A stretch of 64,000 bases of DNA, taken from positions 339,629,907 through 339,693,906 of the forward strand of contig OZ024743.1 of the NCBI GenBank assembly GCA_964016885.1, written 5' to 3'. This document shows, in pieces, positions 33,676-45,849 of this stretch; position 1 is the first letter of the stretch; every line of letters starts with the position of its first letter. Source of the DNA: Eledone cirrhosa. Taxonomy: Eukaryota > Mollusca > Cephalopoda > Octopoda > Eledonidae. Position numbers and translations under genes: made by a program. The notes beneath the pieces are model-generated. The model was not told the DNA's origin and made no database searches. It saw only the letters and a list, made by a program, of their open reading frames with translations.

Positions 33676-33982
33676 GAGAAAGCAGAAGGCTGACGAGATC
33701 ATAGAACCGTAAAGAAATTCTAAATTATTAGTGAATTTATAGAAAGCAGAGAGCTGGCGAGATCATAGAACCTTAAAGAACATCTTAATTATTAGTAAAT
33801 TTATAGAAAGCAGAGGCTGACGAGATCATAGAATCTTAAAGAACATCTAAATTATTAGTAAATTTATAAAAAGGTGACGAGGTCATAGAACCTTAAAAAA
33901 CATCTAAATTATTAGTAAATTTATAGAAAGCTGACGAGGTCATAGAACCTTAAAGAACATCTTAATTATTAGTAAATTTATT
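33676..33982. repeat. Minisatellite, about 62 bp unit, five copies
   Basis: Units share 'GACGAGATCATAGAACC', 'TTAAAGAACATC' and 'ATTATTAGTAAATTTAT'. Later units lose the 'AGAAAGCAGA' start progressively. Confidence 0.85.
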
Positions 33983-34146
33983 ACAAAAGATCCTATTTAC
34001 ATATCTCTTTACATCTATCATTAAAGAAAACGCCTATGTCATTAATTACAGCGCGGGTTGTTTGCATCCAGACATTTAACCCTAGTAAAGGACTACTGGT
34101 ATGTAACATTGTTATTTTGGGGTACTGGATCTGAGAGAGGTGGATT

Positions 34147-34345
34147 TGCAGAATTATTAGAATGTCTGACAAATGCTTAGCAATATTTGTTCCGACCCTT
34201 TACATTCTGATTTCAAATCCTGCCGAGGTCAACTATGAATTTCATCCTTTCGAGGTCAATGAAATAAAGTACCAGTCAAGCACTGGGGTTCATTTAATCG
34301 ACTTATCCTTTCACCTAAATTACTGAACTGGTACCCAAAATAGGA
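34147..34345 (+). mobile_element. Diverged SINE of a second subfamily
   Basis: tRNA-like part with 'GATTTCAAATCCTGCCGAGG', then 'AATGAAATAAAGTACCAGTC' and an extended body ending 'GAACTGGTACCC'. Confidence 0.75.
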
Positions 34346-34367
34346 ATCATTACTTACGGACGCTAAA

Positions 34368-34558
34368 GGGCGGTGGATTGGCAGTATCGGTAGAGGGTCG
34401 GACGCCATGCTTTCCAGCATAGTTACGTCCCTTTACGATCTGAGTTCAAATCCCGCCGAGGTTGACTTTGCCTTTCATCCTTACGGGGTCGATAAAATAA
34501 AGTACCAGTAATGCACTGGGTAATTGCTGGCCTTGTGCCTAAAGTAGAAACAATTATT
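34368..34558 (+). mobile_element. Octopus-type SINE, full length with target-site duplication
   Basis: Pol III A-box-like TGGCAGTATCGGTAGAG (34379-34395) and B-box-like GAGTTCAAATCCCGCC (34442-34457), then core and tail. It is flanked by the 12-bp direct repeat TTACGGACGCTA (34354-34365 and 34558-34569), the expected product of LINE-mediated insertion. Confidence 0.9.
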
Positions 34559-34568
34559 TACGGACGCT

Positions 34569-34722
34569 ATGCTTTGACGCATAGAGTTACGGCCCTTGCC
34601 ATTCTGAGTTCGAATCCCGCCGAGGTTGACTTTGCCTTTCATCCTTACGGGGTCGATAAAATAAAGTACCAGTAATGCACTGGTTAATTGCTGGCCTTGT
34701 GCCAAAAAGTAGAAACAATGAT
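34569..34722 (+). mobile_element. 5'-truncated octopus-type SINE
   Basis: Begins inside the tRNA-like part, right after the target duplication of the previous SINE, and runs to 'AAAAAGTAGAAACAATGATT'. Confidence 0.85.
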
Positions 34723-35057
34723 TTAGGCCCGGATCAGCCATAACTGAGCAGATTAATGATTAAATGCATTCCAGAGATGCGCATCCCGTATTTGTTCAGG
34801 CTTGTGCATTCGGGACCTGATCCAACGTTTCATTTCAGTGTGTTGGGGAGATTTAGCTGCTATTAATAGGCTGTCGTTTATAATCCAGGGTATTACTTTG
34901 GAGTACTTGGTAGAAATGAAGAGAAATGATCATAGTGATAGATTGCATCAATTGGCTGCAGGAGACATGAATGTGAGTTTATTTACTTATTTTAGCAGAG
35001 ATATAAATATGATAGAGATTGAAGCCAGCTGTAAGTCATACAGCCAGACGTGTCGTA
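34723..35057. other. No gene seen
   Basis: No repeat or coding similarity recognised. Confidence 0.55.
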
Positions 35058-35347
35058 TTCTACTACTACTACTACTACTACTATTACTAATACTACTACT
35101 ACTACTATATCTGTTTTCTATATTTCATTCCCTCCTCATATTTCCCTTTCATTTCTCTTCTCTTATTTCTATTTATTTCTGAGAAATGACTTCTTAATAT
35201 ATAATTTGGCAGCTGCCATGACTAATACACAATATAGAATTATGCCATTAAGCCACAAAAAGTCCCCCCCCCCCCGCTCTCTCTCTCCATATATATATAT
35301 ATACGTGCACGCACACACACACACACATATATCTATGTATATATATA
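35058..35347. repeat. (ACT)n, C-run and (TA)/(CA) microsatellites
   Basis: ACT tract at 35058-35107, 10-11 C at about 35266-35276, and TA/CA tracts at 35289-35347. Confidence 0.85.
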
Positions 35348-35661
35348 AATTACATCCGTAAATTCACCAATAATTCAACACAACTGGTGTCTGATGCGTT
35401 TTAAAATCTATTATATAACTTTATCCTCATGTTTTTATTTACATGTTTCTTGAAAAGCCAAAGAAAATTAAAAAGAAACTTACGAAACACCTCTACTATA
35501 TTATTTTGACCCGGCACAATATGAGATTTATTTTTATACTAGACAAACTCAGTTGATTCTCCATTGGAGAAAGCTTCCCGTACTTGGCGATAGATAGATA
35601 TGAATACATAGAGACAGAAATAGTAATACATAGATAAGTATAAATCAATGTGTGTATGTGT

Positions 35662-35858
35662 CAGACCTGCCAACCTCTAAAAATTCAAACGGGGAGTTCC
35701 ATGAAAAAAGTGCCCCAAAACGAGGAGAAATGGGGCAAAATGGGGCAAAATGGGGAGATTTTATATAATGAAAGCTATACCCATTTTCACAAGAGAATAC
35801 TTCTCTCAGCCACTTTGGAGTGGGTGAGAGATCTCTTGGACGGGGAGAGTTGACAGGT
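35662..35858. mobile_element. Short terminal-inverted-repeat element (MITE)
   Basis: Begins CAGACCTGCCAAC and ends GTTGACAGGTCTG, a 13-bp inverted pair with one mismatch. The interior has tandem 'AAATGGGGCAAAATGGGGC' repeats and no coding capacity. It sits inside TG-rich sequence, so the target duplication cannot be read reliably. Confidence 0.75.
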
Positions 35859-35988
35859 CTGGTGTGTGTTGTAGAAGCTAATGTTTTATTTCGCTGTCAT
35901 TTCTAGCAAACCCAGTTACCACAACGTTGATACATAGATAGGAATACACAGAGACAGAAAGATTAATACACAAATAGATACAACTCAA

Positions 35989-36179
<191 letters not shown>

Positions 36180-36220
36180 TGTAGAAAGCTAAGGTTTTAT
36201 TTTTCTGTCACACAGGGGGT

Positions 36221-36859
36221 AGCCATCTTCTCCAGTTTGGGTTTCTTGTACAAGTGGACGTGGGTAGTTCTTGGTACACTTATCATCCCTCATGCATGGG
36301 AAGGATGGATTAATTAAACCACTGCGCCCATGAATCATCTGTGAATTGAAAATTTCACACAGCAAAGGATATTATGTAACCAAATCAAAATGTGGGTTCT
36401 CCCTCCCTTCTTGCTTTGTTATCAACGTCTGAAGAGCTTGTGGACAGTGAGAACATTATTCTCCTTGGCATCATTTTTGACATCTAAAATGATGATTAAA
36501 TGAGAAATGCGTGAAAGTTACGTGACTATCTCACCAGGGAGATCTAAATCAATGGCGAAGATTACCTAATTTAAGATGTCTCTGTAGACGGAAGGCTAGA
36601 ATTAGAGGAGCTCAGTGTGTTATTGTGCTTATTAGTATTACCTCACTTTGATAACATCAAATAATTCTGTGTCTTTTGTGGTAAAGTGCGTTTGTGCTGT
36701 AGTTAGTATCACCAAACTTTCCTTATGTCTCTAAAGCATCTTTATAAAAGCTAACACAACGTGGTTAAACCTCAACTGATACTTTGATCCTAACAATATT
36801 GTAATTTTATAGCTTAAGTGTATTCTAGGCTCTTGTGGAACACCAAAGAAGTATCACAT

Positions 36860-36915
<56 letters not shown>

Positions 36916-37722
36916 CCTGCCTGGACTAAAATATAACTGGACTTGGATTTGTGGAAACAGAACGTCGTTCCTTAATTCATAAGCTACAAATGGCCGCGAT
37001 ATTTGGGTTCGTCAACATTTGTAAAACATTCATATGATTCAAAGGATAAACGGTTAAACAAGAGACAACAATATCCTTTCTTTACAACCTTGCCACCGAG
37101 AAGGTGGTCGGTCAAAAATAAACTCACAATTAACGGAAAGAGAGAACATACACACACATATACATGTATACATGCATACATACATGCATACGTACATACA
37201 TACATGGTGGCTGCCAACTCGTTTTCGAGTACGGCCACTACTTTATATCCATGTAGGAGAACCCCTACCGATGCGCTGAACGAGTGTGACTTTTTAGTCC
37301 AGCCAGCGACTTGAAAACTCTGGTACAAACACTACACTTGTGACAATTATTGACACATAGTGCTGGGCCCATGGTACCATGTGATGACAAGTGCAGAGAG
37401 ATCTACAGATATAAAGCAATGCCTGTGCCGTGAAGCTTTTATAGTGAGCAAAGGCGCTGCACAAAGCCAGTCCCACTCTCTTAACCAAGATGACATTTAC
37501 CTAAAAGAAGAACAAGTCAACATCATTGGATACCATCAGGGTTGCAGTTGTTATATCAGAGTTTTCCTTCTCCTAGAATTCTGCCTTGGCAAAGGCTAAG
37601 GGGTCATCTCTGTCGGTGATTTTGGATGGCCATTGACTCTTAAGAGCTCCTTTGCCCTTTGACAGGTTTTGTTTTTAGTCCTGCAGGATGTCCAAAGTCA
37701 CCCTCCTCACCAAGAAACCTTA
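36221..37722. other. No gene seen; (CA)n at 36864-36914 and (ACAT)n at 37143-37205
   Basis: No coding similarity recognised. Open frames at 36984-37600 are on both strands and unconvincing. Confidence 0.5.
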
Positions 37723-38140
<418 letters not shown>

Positions 38141-39540
38141 CTGACGAATGAGGCTATATACACTTTCATAGAAGTGCACGCATACGTATATTTCTTTGCT
38201 CGTTGATTTCCGTTACGGAATTTGCTGCTTACCGCAAACAGTATACAACGGAAGAAAAGAGATAATGGTTATCTTAAACTGATAGTCATTTGAATAAATA
38301 AAATACATCCACTTCTCGTATTTTCATTTCATTAGAAAGTGAAGTTTTCACAAGTGTCAGGATTTATCTTAACATCACGTTTCCTATACAAACAAAAGTT
38401 CTTATTAATTCTCACATGTAGAGTGTAATCATAATGATAATCAATGTTTTCTTTGGTTTGGTTTACTGTGACATTTTTACCTTCATTTGTTGTTGTTTTG
38501 TTGTTTCTTTAGTATTTTGTTTTATTTGCTCGTGTTATTTTATTACATATTTATTATACATATGTATATTTTGTTTATGTATCTATTTATTTTTATTTAA
38601 TATTTTCGTTAACAGCAAAGAATGCTGTCGGATTTTGTTTGGTTATTTTTGTTATTTTTGCTTTTGTTTTTGCGCATTAGCAGGAAATCTGAGATTTCTT
38701 TCGGCAACTGTAAAAAACCATTTTCTTTGCATTATGTGCATGTAAATACAGATGTTTTGCAGCCAATAAACAAACGAAATTTAGGAGTGACTTGTATATC
38801 CACATGTGCTCTTCCCGTTATAGTGTGCATGTAACCTCACACGCTTTGCAACAAAGGCACAAAAGAAATTTATGAATGCCTTGTATATGTCTAAATTACA
38901 CACATGCTTTTGTCAAAGGAAAATCATTTCACAACATATACGCACACTCGCTACCAAGAATTATAAGGAACGTTATTGGTAAGTTGTGGTGCCCATTCGT
39001 TTTCCAGAATGCAAAAGCAGAAGCCACATAAATGATTTTGAAACGGTTACATCTGAAATTCGAAATCGGGTCGTGGGTTTGGTCTGCTGAAAACTCATTA
39101 ACCTGCTGCAAATCCCACCCACATCTATAAATAATTTATTCCTTTGGCACACGACTAGAAAGGAGAGGGCATCAACTATATTAAGGGGTATACAATAAAG
39201 CATATACGACATATATATGTATAATAAATATATACAAGTCTCGCTATAAATGTTTATTATATATAAATATATCGTATGTGTCTTCACATACACCTCTATT
39301 ATGAATCACACGCATATGTATTACACTGGATGTACGAAGACATCTGTACGGGAGGAAGTATAATCAATGGCCCACGAAGCCACAGCCTCATATTTCTGTT
39401 GCGTCTATCGTGACAATCAGGGTTCATAAAAGTAGCAAAAAGGGGTGTTTTTTTTAACTAACGGATTTTGTTAGAAAGTAGCCCTAAGTAAAAATGTTGC
39501 AGATAAATTAAATATAATATAAAGTACCTCTAACCGTTAT
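38141..39540. other. No gene seen
   Basis: AT-rich. The segment 38434-38700 has T-rich open frames of low complexity. No similarity recognised. Confidence 0.5.
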
Positions 39541-39554
39541 TTTAGGGTACCTGG

Positions 39555-40400
39555 ACTAAATGGAACCTCCCTAAGAGGAAGATTAGTTGTGCAGATTTAT
39601 GGAGATTGGAGCCTTTCCGAATGTTCTTTCTGTGTTGCAGCTGATTTATGATACCTACCAACCCCCAAAAATCTACACGTGTGGGGCATGAGTGAGGATG
39701 AATCATCGTATAGGTTCTGTGGAAAAAGAGGCACCATGGCATACATTTTAACAGCATATAAAACAGCTTTTGCCCAAGGGAAATATAGATAGCGCCATGA
39801 TAAGGTGCTCATGGGGCCTGCCAACACTCTGAACTAAGAGACACACAGGGAACACCAAACACAGAGGAAACCTACACCAACAATCAGGTTTGTGAAAGAC
39901 GGAGAGAAGCCATCTACGATAGTTAGAACAGCGTGTGGCCTACTACAAATAGCCCAATCATAGAATGTGAAGATTGATCTGGGAGGTAGGTTGTAGTTCC
40001 CCTGGGTTGTTCAAACATCCGAGGCCAGGTGTAGTATTTGGGCGTGAAAGAGTGAAACAGATAATCCTGACTGAACTCACAGTCCCATGGGAAGATGAGT
40101 GCGGCAACGCCTTTGAACGAAAGAGTTCCAAGTATCAAGAACTTGTGCAGGGATACAGTGAGAAAGGTTGGCAGGCATGACTATTTCCAGTTGAGGAGGG
40201 CTGCAGGGTGTTCCCGGCTCACTCGGTGTGGAGAATGCTCACTGCCATTGGAATGACAGGAAGAGTGAAGGCTGCAATTTGCAGGATGGAGGAGGCAACA
40301 AAAAGGGCCTCCTTTGGTGCATGAGAGAGAATATAGGTTGGAAGCCAGGAGGCAAAGATGGGCGGTAATTTGGCCAACTCTGCTGACCCCCCAGCGAGAG
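39555..40400 (+). pseudogene. C-terminal relic of a LINE with restriction-like endonuclease
   Basis: Pieces in order: 'WNLPKRKISCADLWRLEPFR' (39560-39620), 'YRFCGKRGTMAYI' (about 39712-39750; a CxxC..T..H..C zinc motif with Cys and His lost), 'KTAFAQGKYR', 'DKVLMGLANT', then 'KQIILTELTVPWEDECGNAF' followed by 'ERKSSKYQELV' (about 40057-40145), and 'SVWRMLTAIGMTGRVK'. The 'ELTVPWE...ERK..KY' block resembles the restriction-like endonuclease of R2-type LINEs. Stops and frameshifts throughout. The family name is inferred. Confidence 0.65.
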
Positions 40401-40639
40401 GGTTTTACGGTTGAGAGTCGGAACACCAAATGAACGTTGGACACCGTCTGAATACGTTAACGCCTTCTGGCCAATGCTATGCTCACCGAAGTTGAACGAA
40501 TGTAAAGCACCTTCTTGAAGATGCAATCATGCCTACATTTTATTTTATTTTTGGAAAATTTTCTCCGATTTCTGTTTTAAACTTTGGAGACTACGATTCT
40601 TGAAAAAGCAAATCACAATTTCATTATTTTCAAACTCCA

Positions 40640-40795
40640 AGGGCATTATTGGTAAAGCGTCGGACAAAATGCTTTGCGGCATATAACAACCCTTTACGTC
40701 AAAGTTAAATCCCGCACTGGGGTAGATTTAATCGACTTTCCCCGTTCCCTTCAAATTGCTGGCCTTGTGCCAAAAGTAAAAACAATTATTTTCAA
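40640..40795 (+). mobile_element. Old SINE with deleted core
   Basis: tRNA-like part ('TTGGTAAAGCGTCGGACAAAA') joined to a variant body 'GGGGTAGATTTAATCGACTT' and tail 'GCTGGCCTTGTGCC'. Confidence 0.75.
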
Positions 40796-42233
40796 TTTCA
40801 ACCTCTATATATTATAAGTATTGCTAATTTGCCACTTTTAATTTATTTGGCTGATAATTTAAACATTTCAGTTTTAATGTATAAATAATTTCACTCTTCC
40901 TTTCACTAATTTCTTTCCCATTCTTATAGTTGCTTCAGTCTACGAGATTTCGCTAAAGACAACATCATAGCAACAAATATTCAAGTTATACGTATTTTTA
41001 GTTTTAAAATTGACAAAAGTAGATCCGAAATTAACTTATTGTTTTATTGTTTATTCGGGAAGTGGGGAATGTCTACGACCCTTTTCGGAGCCTAGATGAC
41101 TGTTGAAAGGGAATGGAGGAGGAAAGTATCTTCAAACTGGAGCCCTGGTGCGAATGCTTTCAATAGCTTAAACTCTGCAATTGACACCTAAGGGCTAGGT
41201 GATGGTTTTAAACAAGTAAACAGATTAAATCTACCACTCCAAAAGCTTAATTTTTCTGGAAGTTACTCTTGAAAACACTCTTTCAACAATGACATTGCTT
41301 GGTGACATGCTGCATACAGTTAATGTATATTCTGAAAAGTCTGATAATTCAGGTTAATCAGCTGCATTTTAAAATGCTGCTTTCATCAAAATTTTAACTC
41401 GTCAATAGGAATTTCTTCGGGCTATATAGTTTTCCAATTAAGTGTTTTCAGTCTGAACAACTGTCTTTCTCGGATTTTAGATGATCAGCTAAACCCTAGA
41501 GGAAGAGCTACAAAGGAAAACGAGTATCATTTAAACACACTCGTGGCAAAAATAATGTCTTATCTTTTTTAAAGGTTTTCAATATTTCTTTATACACGGT
41601 TCAAAAGTTCTTTGCAAGCCCATCTCAAAAATCTTGGATGCCGTTTTTGTACAGTGTTTCCTTTTTCCTGGAAAATCTGTTTTGGTGAAATTTTACAGGC
41701 TAAGATTTTAGGGAACCCATATTCAATGTCAACTTTTTACAAATGAGGTACCATGATTCGGTGTCTAAATTCATTTCGAAATTCACATATTGAGGATCAA
41801 AACTAATGTAAGCATAGGAAATGCAAAACTGCATAGTTCGTCTTAGACACTACAACAGCCCACGACGACTTCTTTTGAAACAGTAAATTTTTTTTTTGAA
41901 ATTCAATTAACATATATATCATAAATGTTAAAAGTTCATTAGCTGAATTTGAATATTCATGTAATTTCCTTGCATAATATTTGACGCAACCAGAAGTTGT
42001 CATTTTCAATAGTCCCTCACTTGATTAATTTATATATTTCCGTATAAGATTCTCTTCATAGCGCTAAGCTGTGAAACTGGTTCTAAGTTTCTTCGAACAA
42101 ATAATCAATTTTAGAAGGTAATTCAACAGCATGAGAACATACTAAATGGAGAATGTGGTAAATGTATTTTATCAGAATCAAGTTAGGGTTATCTAATTTT
42201 TTAAGGGGAGGGGGAGGACGAGGAAGAGGAGGG
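40796..42233. other. No gene seen; possible hAT C-terminal remnant on the minus strand
   Basis: The minus strand at about 41340-41255 reads 'CSMSPSNVIVERVFSRVTSR', similar in style to the hAT dimerisation block ('S.ER.FS'). The remainder is unrecognised AT-rich sequence. Confidence 0.35.
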
Positions 42234-42450
42234 GGTGGATTAGCAGAATTGGTAGAACTCGGATGAAATGCTAAAATACCATTACGGTATTTGTTCTGAC
42301 TCTCTGAGTTGAAATCCCGCTAAGGACAACTTTGCCTTTCATAATTCTGGAGTCATAAAATAAAGTACCAGCCAAATACAGGAGTTGATTTCATTACCTA
42401 TGCCCTCCCTACAAAATTTGCTTGCCTTGTACCTAAATTTAAAATAACTA
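42234..42450 (+). mobile_element. Old SINE, second subfamily
   Basis: 'GGTGGATTAGCAGAATTGGT', 'GAGTTGAAATCCCGCTAAGG', 'ATAAAATAAAGTACCAGCC' and 'CTTGCCTTGTACC' in the normal order. Confidence 0.8.
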
Positions 42451-42929
42451 TTAATTTCGACATCACTTAAAGACACTTTTTTTATTTTTTGTAAAACTTC
42501 ACCGGTAGTTGACAGGCGCTAACCGCAAAACTGTGACACAATTTTATTTTGTTGTTTATTGTATTATCTGATAGATGATTCATAGACGCAGTTGTTTTTC
42601 ATGGGCAATATCTGTTGACTCGTCCAAAATTAAGGAGAATTTACAGTAATATGTACCTTCAAATTGATATTTATTAAGAATAGTGTAACAACATTTCTTA
42701 TCAGTGATATGCATTTCGTTCAAAGCAGTTTCAAATCAACTGCAGCTGATGACAGAGGAATTACGTTATAAATGTATGGACCCGTAACTCCTGGTGGAGT
42801 CGTACGAGTGCCGAAGAGACATGTCGTTGTTTTTTTTTAAAAACAGGCTGAACCCATCCCTCTTCAAGAAATTAAACCGATTTCTTCCAGGGGAAAGAAA
42901 GAGTGATAATGAGGAAAAGAAAATGAGAT

Positions 42930-43095
42930 ATAGAGGAAGAATTGATTCCAGTATTGGACTGGTACTTTTTATCGACATCAAAAAAGAAAAGGAAAAGTTG
43001 GTCTCAGCTGGTTTTGAATTCAGAGCGCAAAGAGTCGAAGCGAACACTGCAAAGCATTGTATCTGAGATTCTAACGACTCTGCCAATCCGCCGCC
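42930..43095 (-). mobile_element. Old SINE, partial
   Basis: Minus strand: 'GGCGGCGGATTGGCAGAGTC', diverged tRNA-like part and 'GTCGATAAAAAGTACCAGTC'. Confidence 0.75.
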
Positions 43096-43886
43096 AACGT
43101 TATAATTAAATCCTCCTAAATTATCGCTAGAGCCAACTTGACTTCCATGCGGTGGTACCAAAGAAAGCCTTTGTTATAATGCTTTGATAACGAGGATCTG
43201 TATACGAAAAAAATATCTTCATGAAAGATAATGATGTGCATACATGCATACACATGCACATAAACACACGCATACACACATATATGACATAACTGTTCAT
43301 CGTATATTTGCCAACATTATGATGTGGCATGAAATGAAGAAATTATCGCTGCTACGAATACTTGTGCAACAAGCTACAAATGCTGCCCACTGTAGATCTC
43401 ATTTTGTTATTTTGCCCCGAAAAACAAAAGCTGCATCGATAGTTTGTTGCGAATTTGAGCACTATTTTATTATTCTTAACCGAAGAAGCATACTTTGTTA
43501 AATCAGTTTTATGAGATCGTATTTCAAAGTTATACATTTTACATAAAGCTGTATCACTATCGCATGTTAGTTCTCTGTCAGGCAGGATTTTTGAAACTTT
43601 TCATCGTACTTTCAATACTTGTTTATTGTATAAAGGAATATTGTTTTTAAATAATTGAAGTTTAGTAAAAAATACTTAGCTTGTTCACACTTCGTCAATT
43701 TTTAGTATATCGTGCGTTTTCATTTCAAAGAAGAAAGCTCATCACTCTCCCAAATACTTCAACGGTATGAGATGTGTGATCGGTCGATAATTCAAAGTAA
43801 ATTACTTTTTGAAAATTAGGGCGATAGACTACATAGAATACATCCATGATTATATTTATATATACATGTATATATATGTATATATG

Positions 43887-43920
<34 letters not shown>
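43096..43920. other. No gene seen; (TA)/(CA) tract at 43856-43920
   Basis: AT-rich unique sequence. Confidence 0.6.
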
Positions 43921-43922
<2 letters not shown>

Positions 43923-45293
43923 GGAACCAGTAAGACCCCGACGGCTGAGCAAATGCTGTTTTCGACGGACCAACTCCTAAACAAGAAAGATGAACTGGTT
44001 ACTGCATGTAAACATAGATTGCGTAGGACTTACCTCGCCCTCAAACCCCATAATGACCCGGGGGGGTAGACTAGGGCTATAACACCTCTTGCCGATTTTG
44101 CAATGGGTAACCCCTGCTTGCCAAGGGAGACGTAAGATCTTCTTTTTATTCTTTTATCGCTTCCTTTATTTCCTTCTTCCCCCCATCCCTCCTTAGTCCT
44201 TCTACCCCAGCTCTTCTTCTTTGTCGGCGTTTTTTCTCGCCCACCCGAGGCTGCCCTTTGGCCCCTTGTAGCCTCAGTACCCCCACCCCCTCCCCTAGTC
44301 TATGATAGATTTGGCAGACTCCGCTTTTTATAGCAGCTGGTTTAGACCCCGGATACTTGCCCCCTTTTTCCGACCGCTCCCACTATTTTCCGTGCCTTCT
44401 ATATTTCTTAGTGGCACTTATGCCTTATTTTCTCGTTTCAGTTTTTCTTTCTTCGCTTTTCTTTTGGGCGGGGTGGATTCTGAATTTATTTTTCCGTATT
44501 CTACCTTTACTTCGTACGAACTTTCATGTAGCTTGTATAAGATCTTTTAGAGTTAGCATTAGTATATATTTTTTTCGGGACTCAGAATTATTATCTCGTA
44601 CTAGTTTACTTTGCTGCACTGGGTGGTTGCTGGCATTGTGCCCGGGATAGAAACCTTTATTATTTATTTCGTGGTAGTCTCTTTAGTATTTTGGCACCAT
44701 TTGTTGACCCGTCACCGTATGATTTACGTACTTATACCTCTTAAAAGGGTCCTTGCCTCTTCCGTCCCACCTAGTTCATTTACTTATTTCGTTATTTCTT
44801 TATTTCTTTCTTTACTTCTTTCTTTATTTATTTATTTATTTATCTAGCCTAACAATAGCTAGAGACTTAGGTCGTAGAACTTCCTTTACTTTTTTCTTTA
44901 CACTTATTCGCTTTTCTTCACTCTCAGTATTTTTTCTTTCATATATATTTTTACCCCTCATTGTTCTAACTACCGTTCCGACTTCCTCCCCCTCCCCCTC
45001 CCCCTCCCCAGTATCTTCTTTGACCTCATGCCCAGCTGTAGCTGGCACTACCAACGCTTGATTGGGTCTACTCCACCCCTCCCCTCTTTCTCCTACTGGC
45101 AGGTTTAGCCACCATCTCCCCTACTAATTTGCAATCACAGAATTACTACTGACTTTTGACAATCACTTTGACCATATATGGAATTACCCCTTGAGAAGAT
45201 CGGCTATTTAAATACCAGGATAAATTTTCATTTAGTCCAGAATTAGCCGTCGAAACGGCTTGAGCTCAGCCGTCGGGGTCTTACTGGTTCCTA
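43921..45293. mobile_element. 1.37 kb terminal-inverted-repeat element ending in a hammerhead
   Basis: Perfect 30-bp inverted ends at 43921-43950 (TAGGAACCAGTAAGACCCCG then ACGGCTGAGC) and 45264-45293. The interior is pyrimidine-rich with a TTTA tract at about 44815-44845 and no recognisable protein. A full hammerhead fold overlaps the right end. TA microsatellites flank both sides. Probably a nonautonomous Penelope-type element; a related hairpin occurs at 55.7 kb. Confidence 0.7.
45186..45279 (+). ncRNA. Complete type-I hammerhead fold with U3/A8 core
   Basis: Stem I ACCCC (45186-45190) with GGGGT (45275-45279); core TTGAGAA (45191-45197); stem II GATCGGCTA (45198-45206) with TAGCCGTC (45244-45251), one bulged T; GAAA (45252-45255); closed stem III CGGCT (45256-45260) with AGCCG (45268-45272) around TGAGCTC; then T45273 and C45274 as the U16.1 and cleavage-site positions. 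Only core positions 3 and 8 differ from consensus, C-G replaced by U-A. Other core bases (U4, G5, A6, A9, G12, A13, A14) are kept. Confidence 0.75.
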
Positions 45294-45369
45294 TTACCCA
45301 CTCTACTACCCCAAGTATTGAGTACTTTGGTGCGTTATGGTCCACCTGGTTCCTTACCACATTTCCTTC

Positions 45370-45590
<221 letters not shown>

Positions 45591-45675
45591 TCTGTAGGAA
45601 AGATAAAGGAAAAGAGAGTGCTCTATGTAGACTATAGAGCTTTTTAGTTATGTAATAAACAACAGAAGAAAATTA

Positions 45676-45748
45676 TTTCATTTACCAAAGGTTTCACGAA
45701 GACAGACGAGCCTGACACAGACGTCTGACTTCGCTCATCAGAATAAAA
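45676..45748 (-). ncRNA. Canonical type-I hammerhead ribozyme fold
   Basis: Minus strand: stem I TTTTATT (45748-45742) with AATGAAA (45682-45676); core CTGATGA (45741-45735); stem II with GCGAAG/CTTCGT and CAGACG/CGTCTG; GAAA (45695-45692); stem III ACC-TTT-GGT; A at the cleavage position (45683). All core bases match consensus. The surrounding sequence (45591-45850) is not otherwise recognised. Stem I resembles that of the motif at 18087. Confidence 0.75.
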
Positions 45749-45849
45749 ATGTATTTAAAATGGATGTGAGATATAGATTTCAAAACAAAGTCTAGAACAA
45801 TTGAAAGCGAGGCTGAAATAAAATAACGGACGTAATGTAAAGAGGAAAA

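Noticed and set aside
34370..34460. Functional tRNA gene
   Set aside because: A and B boxes are present but the cloverleaf is degraded and continues into SINE body; it is the SINE head.
36984..37600. Overlapping 60-115 codon frames on both strands
   Set aside because: No recognisable domain, wrong-start codons and no codon bias evidence; treated as chance.
38434..38745. Phe/Cys-rich 103-codon frame as a membrane protein
   Set aside because: It is a T-rich low-complexity stretch with a non-ATG-supported context and no homologous features.
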